From: Candidatus Zhuqueibacterota bacterium 4484_87
GTDB lineage: Bacteria; Zhuqueibacterota; Zhuqueibacteria; Thermofontimicrobiales; Thermofontimicrobiaceae
Length of the DNA: 6,345 nucleotides
Assembly: GCA_002085355.1 (NCBI GenBank)
Contig: NATN01000169.1
Location: 1-6,345 of the forward strand
Reading direction: 5' to 3'
Positions 5,738-6,345 of this stretch are shown piece by piece. A model generated the notes under the pieces. That model saw only the letters and a list, made by a program, of their open reading frames with translations. It was not told where the DNA came from and ran no database searches. The translations under genes were made by a program, and so were the position numbers. How positions within the stretch are numbered: position 1 is the first letter of the stretch; the number at the start of each line of letters is the position of its first letter.

Positions 5738-6345
5738 CGACTTTGCTCATCGCTTTGGGACTTCTGCTTATTGCGCTATTTGGTGCCCCTCTTTTCTCGG
5801 TGATTGCGGCAATTGCACTGTTGAGCTTTCATTTTGCCGGAATCGATACTGCGGCGGTGATCGTGGAAATGTATCGCCTCGCCAGCGCGCCTACTTTGTT
5901 GGCAATTCCCCTGTTTACCTTTGCCGGGTATCTCCTTGCGGAAAGCGGCACGCCGAAAAGATTGGTCAATTTATCCCGCGCTATGTTCGGCTGGCTTCCT
6001 GGCGGATTAGCTATTGTCGCTCTTGTGACTTGTGCATTTTTCACGGCGTTCACCGGTGCCTCTGGCGTCACTATTGTCGCTCTGGGCGGGTTGCTTTTTC
6101 CTGTTTTGCTCAAAGAAGGTTATTCGGAGAAGTTCTCCCTGGGATTGGTGACCACTTCCGGCAGTCTGGGATTATTGTTTCCACCGAGCCTGCCGATTAT
6201 CCTGTACGGTCTGGTGGCAAAAATTTCCATCGATCAACTTTTTCTCGCCGGGATCGTTCCCGGATTGCTGCTGATTGTTCTGCTCTCTATTTACAGTATT
6301 CGTCGCGGTGTGGTTTTGTCTGTTCCGCGCACTCCGTTTCATTGG
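5734..6345 (+). CDS. dctM: TRAP transporter large permease (DctM family), 3' end beyond the window
   Basis: The first 204 codons are open to the window edge, about half of a typical DctM of roughly 425-440 residues. The protein is very hydrophobic and carries DctM hallmarks: an N-terminal helix with FGAPLF (16-21), AIPLFTFAGYLLAESG (57-72), the glycine/alanine-rich FFTAFTGASGVTIVALGG (102-119), and TTSGSLGLLFPPSLPIILYG (140-159), which lies in the re-entrant region forming the substrate and sodium sites in this family. A strong AAAGGAGG ribosome site lies ten bases before the ATG, inside dctQ. It forms the transport channel with DctQ and needs a periplasmic DctP-type binding protein, not encoded upstream in this window. 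The substrate cannot be deduced. Confidence 0.92.
   Translation, partial: MTTLLIALGLLLIALFGAPLFSVIAAIALLSFHFAGIDTAAVIVEMYRLASAPTLLAIPLFTFAGYLLAESGTPKRLVNLSRAMFGWLPGGLAIVALVTCAFFTAFTGASGVTIVALGGLLFPVLLKEGYSEKFSLGLVTTSGSLGLLFPPSLPIILYGLVAKISIDQLFLAGIVPGLLLIVLLSIYSIRRGVVLSVPRTPFHW

Noticed and set aside
5829..6113. 94-codon open frame on the minus strand
   Set aside because: It is antisense to dctM and of low complexity, a shadow of the DctM coding sequence.
1..6345. CRISPR array, tRNA, rRNA or insertion sequence
   Set aside because: No regularly spaced repeats, cloverleaf-like segments, rRNA-like sequence or transposase coding were found on either strand.

Overview
The window looks like bacterial chromosome with moderate base composition, AT-rich gaps and tight gene packing. 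Nothing in it fixes the taxon. The gene mix (tryptophanase, a TRAP uptake system, a WXXGXW lipoprotein, and a degenerate intergenic inverted repeat of the 'AAGGACACAAA' kind) would suit an anaerobic or facultative heterotroph of a poorly sampled Gram-negative lineage, for example the FCB/KSB1-Calditrichota neighbourhood. That placement is a weak inference from memory. The predicted lipoprotein and the TRAP permeases fit a diderm envelope.

Layout: everything from about 1 to 4439 is on the minus strand and everything from 4704 to the end is on the plus strand, with a divergent promoter region of about 260 bp between them. In the direction of transcription the minus-strand block reads: a small lipoprotein with WXXGXW repeats (4439-4128) closed by a clear intrinsic terminator (4079-4047); a two-gene unit made of a 744-residue MFS transporter carrying a C-terminal HEAT-repeat domain (3867-1633) and a tryptophanase (1602-226); a 200 bp gap holding an inverted repeat; and the first codons of another gene (25-1) that resemble a uroporphyrinogen-decarboxylase-family start. 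The plus-strand block is a tightly coupled operon: an ICMT/PEMT-type membrane methyltransferase (4704-5231), a TRAP small permease DctQ (5228-5737) and a TRAP large permease DctM (5734 onward, cut by the window edge). Both junctions are ATGA overlaps.

Function: the tryptophanase would split tryptophan to indole, pyruvate and ammonia. The MFS protein just upstream is the natural candidate for moving a substrate or product of that reaction, with its HEAT domain a possible cytoplasmic docking or regulatory module. This is inference from adjacency. The TRAP genes make the membrane part of a sodium-driven carboxylate-type importer. No solute-binding DctP gene precedes them in the window; a membrane methyltransferase occupies that place.

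The most unusual items are the MFS-HEAT fusion paired with tryptophanase, the absence of a TnaC-type leader before that unit, and the methyltransferase-TRAP coupling. No CRISPR array, tRNA, rRNA or insertion sequence was seen.
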